DNA of 6,397 nucleotides from Rhizobiaceae bacterium (lineage in GTDB: Bacteria > Pseudomonadota > Alphaproteobacteria > Rhizobiales > Rhizobiaceae), in contig JAJFMR010000174.1 in the NCBI GenBank assembly GCA_020696915.1, positions 1 to 6,397 on the forward strand. The letters are read 5' to 3'. The translations under genes and the position numbers were made by a program. Shown one piece after another: positions 5,493 through 6,397 of the stretch. The notes below the pieces were generated by a model, which saw only the letters and a program-made list of their open reading frames with translations, had not been told where the DNA came from and did no database searches. How positions within the stretch are numbered: position 1 is the first letter of the stretch; each line of letters begins with the position of its first letter.

Positions 5493-6397
5493 TCACCCGT
5501 TCGCGGTTCGCACAGTGCTCATCCGATGCAGTTCGAGGCGCGGTCCGGCCTTCATCACCTGCCCGGGCAGCGCACGGCCGATGACCCTTTCGAAACCGCG
5601 CGCGACGGCGATCAGGCGGTTGAGGTCGACACCGGTCTCCACGCCGGATTCGTCAAGCATGTAGACCAGATCCTCGGTGCAGATATTGCCGGTCGCCCCG
5701 GGCGCGAATGGACAGCCCCCGAGCCCGCCGATGCTCGCCTCATAGCGGGTGACGCCTTCGAGAAGCCCGGCATAGACGCAGGCGAGGCCGACGCCGCGGG
5801 TGTTGTGGAAGTGGAGCGCGATGCGCGTTTCCGGAACTGCCTGCTTCAGAGAGCGGCAACGCTCCTGAACCAGAGGCGGCGTCGCCATACCCGTGGTATC
5901 GCCAAGCGACAGCGTGGTGATGCCCATGTCGCGATAGGCGCGCGCAATATCCACCACCGCCTCGACCGGAACATCGCCCTCGAATGGGCAGCCGAAGGAG
6001 GTTGCGATCGCACCGTAAACCTCGATGCCGGCCCCTTCGGCAATCCGACAAATCTCCCTGAATCCGGCAAGCGAGGCGGCGCGCGAGCGGTTGACGTTCT
6101 TGCGGTTGTGGCTTTCCGACGCCGACATGAAAATGACCATGGCGTCGACGGACGTCTCGGCGGCGCGTTCCGCGCCCTTGGCATTGGGAACGAGGGCGGT
6201 CAGGACCGCGCCCTTGCTCCGGTCGATCCCGGCGAGAACTTGGGCGGCGTCGCGCATCTGCGGCACGGCGCGCGGCGAGACGAAGGACGTGACCTCGAGA
6301 TGCCGAATGCCGGCGTCTATCAGCCCGTTGATCAGCGCGATCTTGTCGTCGCTCGCCACCCAGCCGGGTTCCGACTGCAGCCCGTCCCTGGGGCCGA
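5493..6397 (-). CDS. Hydroxymethylglutaryl-CoA lyase-type enzyme (5' end cut by window edge)
   Basis: DRE-TIM metallolyase that in its characterised form splits (S)-3-hydroxy-3-methylglutaryl-CoA into acetyl-CoA and acetoacetate, the last step of leucine breakdown. The visible 300 codons start inside the N-terminal motif GPRDGLQSEP (6395-6366), which holds the catalytic Arg and metal-binding Asp, so only about ten residues are missing. Further motifs: LEVTSFVSPRAVPQM, LVPNAKGAERA, GCPFEGDV, LSLGDTTGMATP, the metal ligands His-x-His in ALHFHNTRG (about 5819-5793), and the signature GLGGCPFAPGATGN with the active-site Cys codon at 5714-5712. A GTG at 6359 lies within this conserved region and is not the start. 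The gene is followed after one base by a class III CoA-transferase. Relatives may act on other 3-hydroxy-acyl-CoA substrates, so the family is certain and the substrate is not. Confidence 0.93.
   Translation of the reverse strand, partial: GPRDGLQSEPGWVASDDKIALINGLIDAGIRHLEVTSFVSPRAVPQMRDAAQVLAGIDRSKGAVLTALVPNAKGAERAAETSVDAMVIFMSASESHNRKNVNRSRAASLAGFREICRIAEGAGIEVYGAIATSFGCPFEGDVPVEAVVDIARAYRDMGITTLSLGDTTGMATPPLVQERCRSLKQAVPETRIALHFHNTRGVGLACVYAGLLEGVTRYEASIGGLGGCPFAPGATGNICTEDLVYMLDESGVETGVDLNRLIAVARGFERVIGRALPGQVMKAGPRLELHRMSTVRTANG

Noticed and set aside
4367..5584. Long plus-strand open frame (405 codons) opposite the CoA-transferase
   Set aside because: It lies antisense to a gene with clear family motifs, has no recognisable domain, and its composition is what high-GC antisense shadows give.
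1..6397. tRNA, rRNA, CRISPR, insertion sequence or phage content
   Set aside because: No cloverleaf-like segment, regular spaced repeats, transposase motifs or terminal inverted repeats with target duplications were seen on either strand.

Overview
The window is GC-rich chromosomal DNA of an alphaproteobacterium, most likely a Hyphomicrobiales (Rhizobiales) member near Mesorhizobium/Phyllobacteriaceae. The reasons are strong G/C bias at third codon positions, an EngB protein of rhizobial type, the remnant of a BacA-like transporter, and a palindrome-rich intergenic element that, from memory, resembles repeats common in rhizobial genomes. No tRNA, rRNA, CRISPR array, insertion sequence or phage gene was seen. 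The genus is an inference.

Layout. All intact genes lie on the minus strand, so transcription runs from high to low coordinates. (1) From the right edge to 4241 is a tight two-gene unit: an HMG-CoA lyase-type enzyme, cut by the window edge, followed one base later by a class III (CaiB/BaiF) CoA-transferase. Together they suggest activation of a free branched hydroxy-dicarboxylic acid to its CoA ester, then cleavage. (2) Converging on this unit from the plus strand (3824-4224) is a decayed gene. It keeps only the first ~80 residues of an SbmA/BacA-like peptide transporter, followed by an out-of-frame, coding-like tail. (3) A 373-bp intergenic region (3451-3823) carries a good -10 box embedded in one dyad, a second dyad at the -35 position, and a hairpin nearer the remnant. 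(4) A Vat/CatB-type xenobiotic acetyltransferase overlaps the ribosome-assembly GTPase gene engB by four bases (TTGA), with a Shine-Dalgarno sequence for engB inside the acetyltransferase gene. (5) A 226-bp gap with small dyads leads to a sugar-type ABC transporter: a periplasmic binding protein, a 295-bp gap with a palindromic repeat, then an RbsC-like permease running off the left edge. The ATPase gene is not in the window.

Overall this is mostly ordinary metabolic and transport chromosome. No clear new multi-gene system is visible. The points most worth a second look are the coupling of an antibiotic-type acetyltransferase to a 50S-assembly GTPase, the paired dyads at its promoter, and the internally deleted BacA-like gene.
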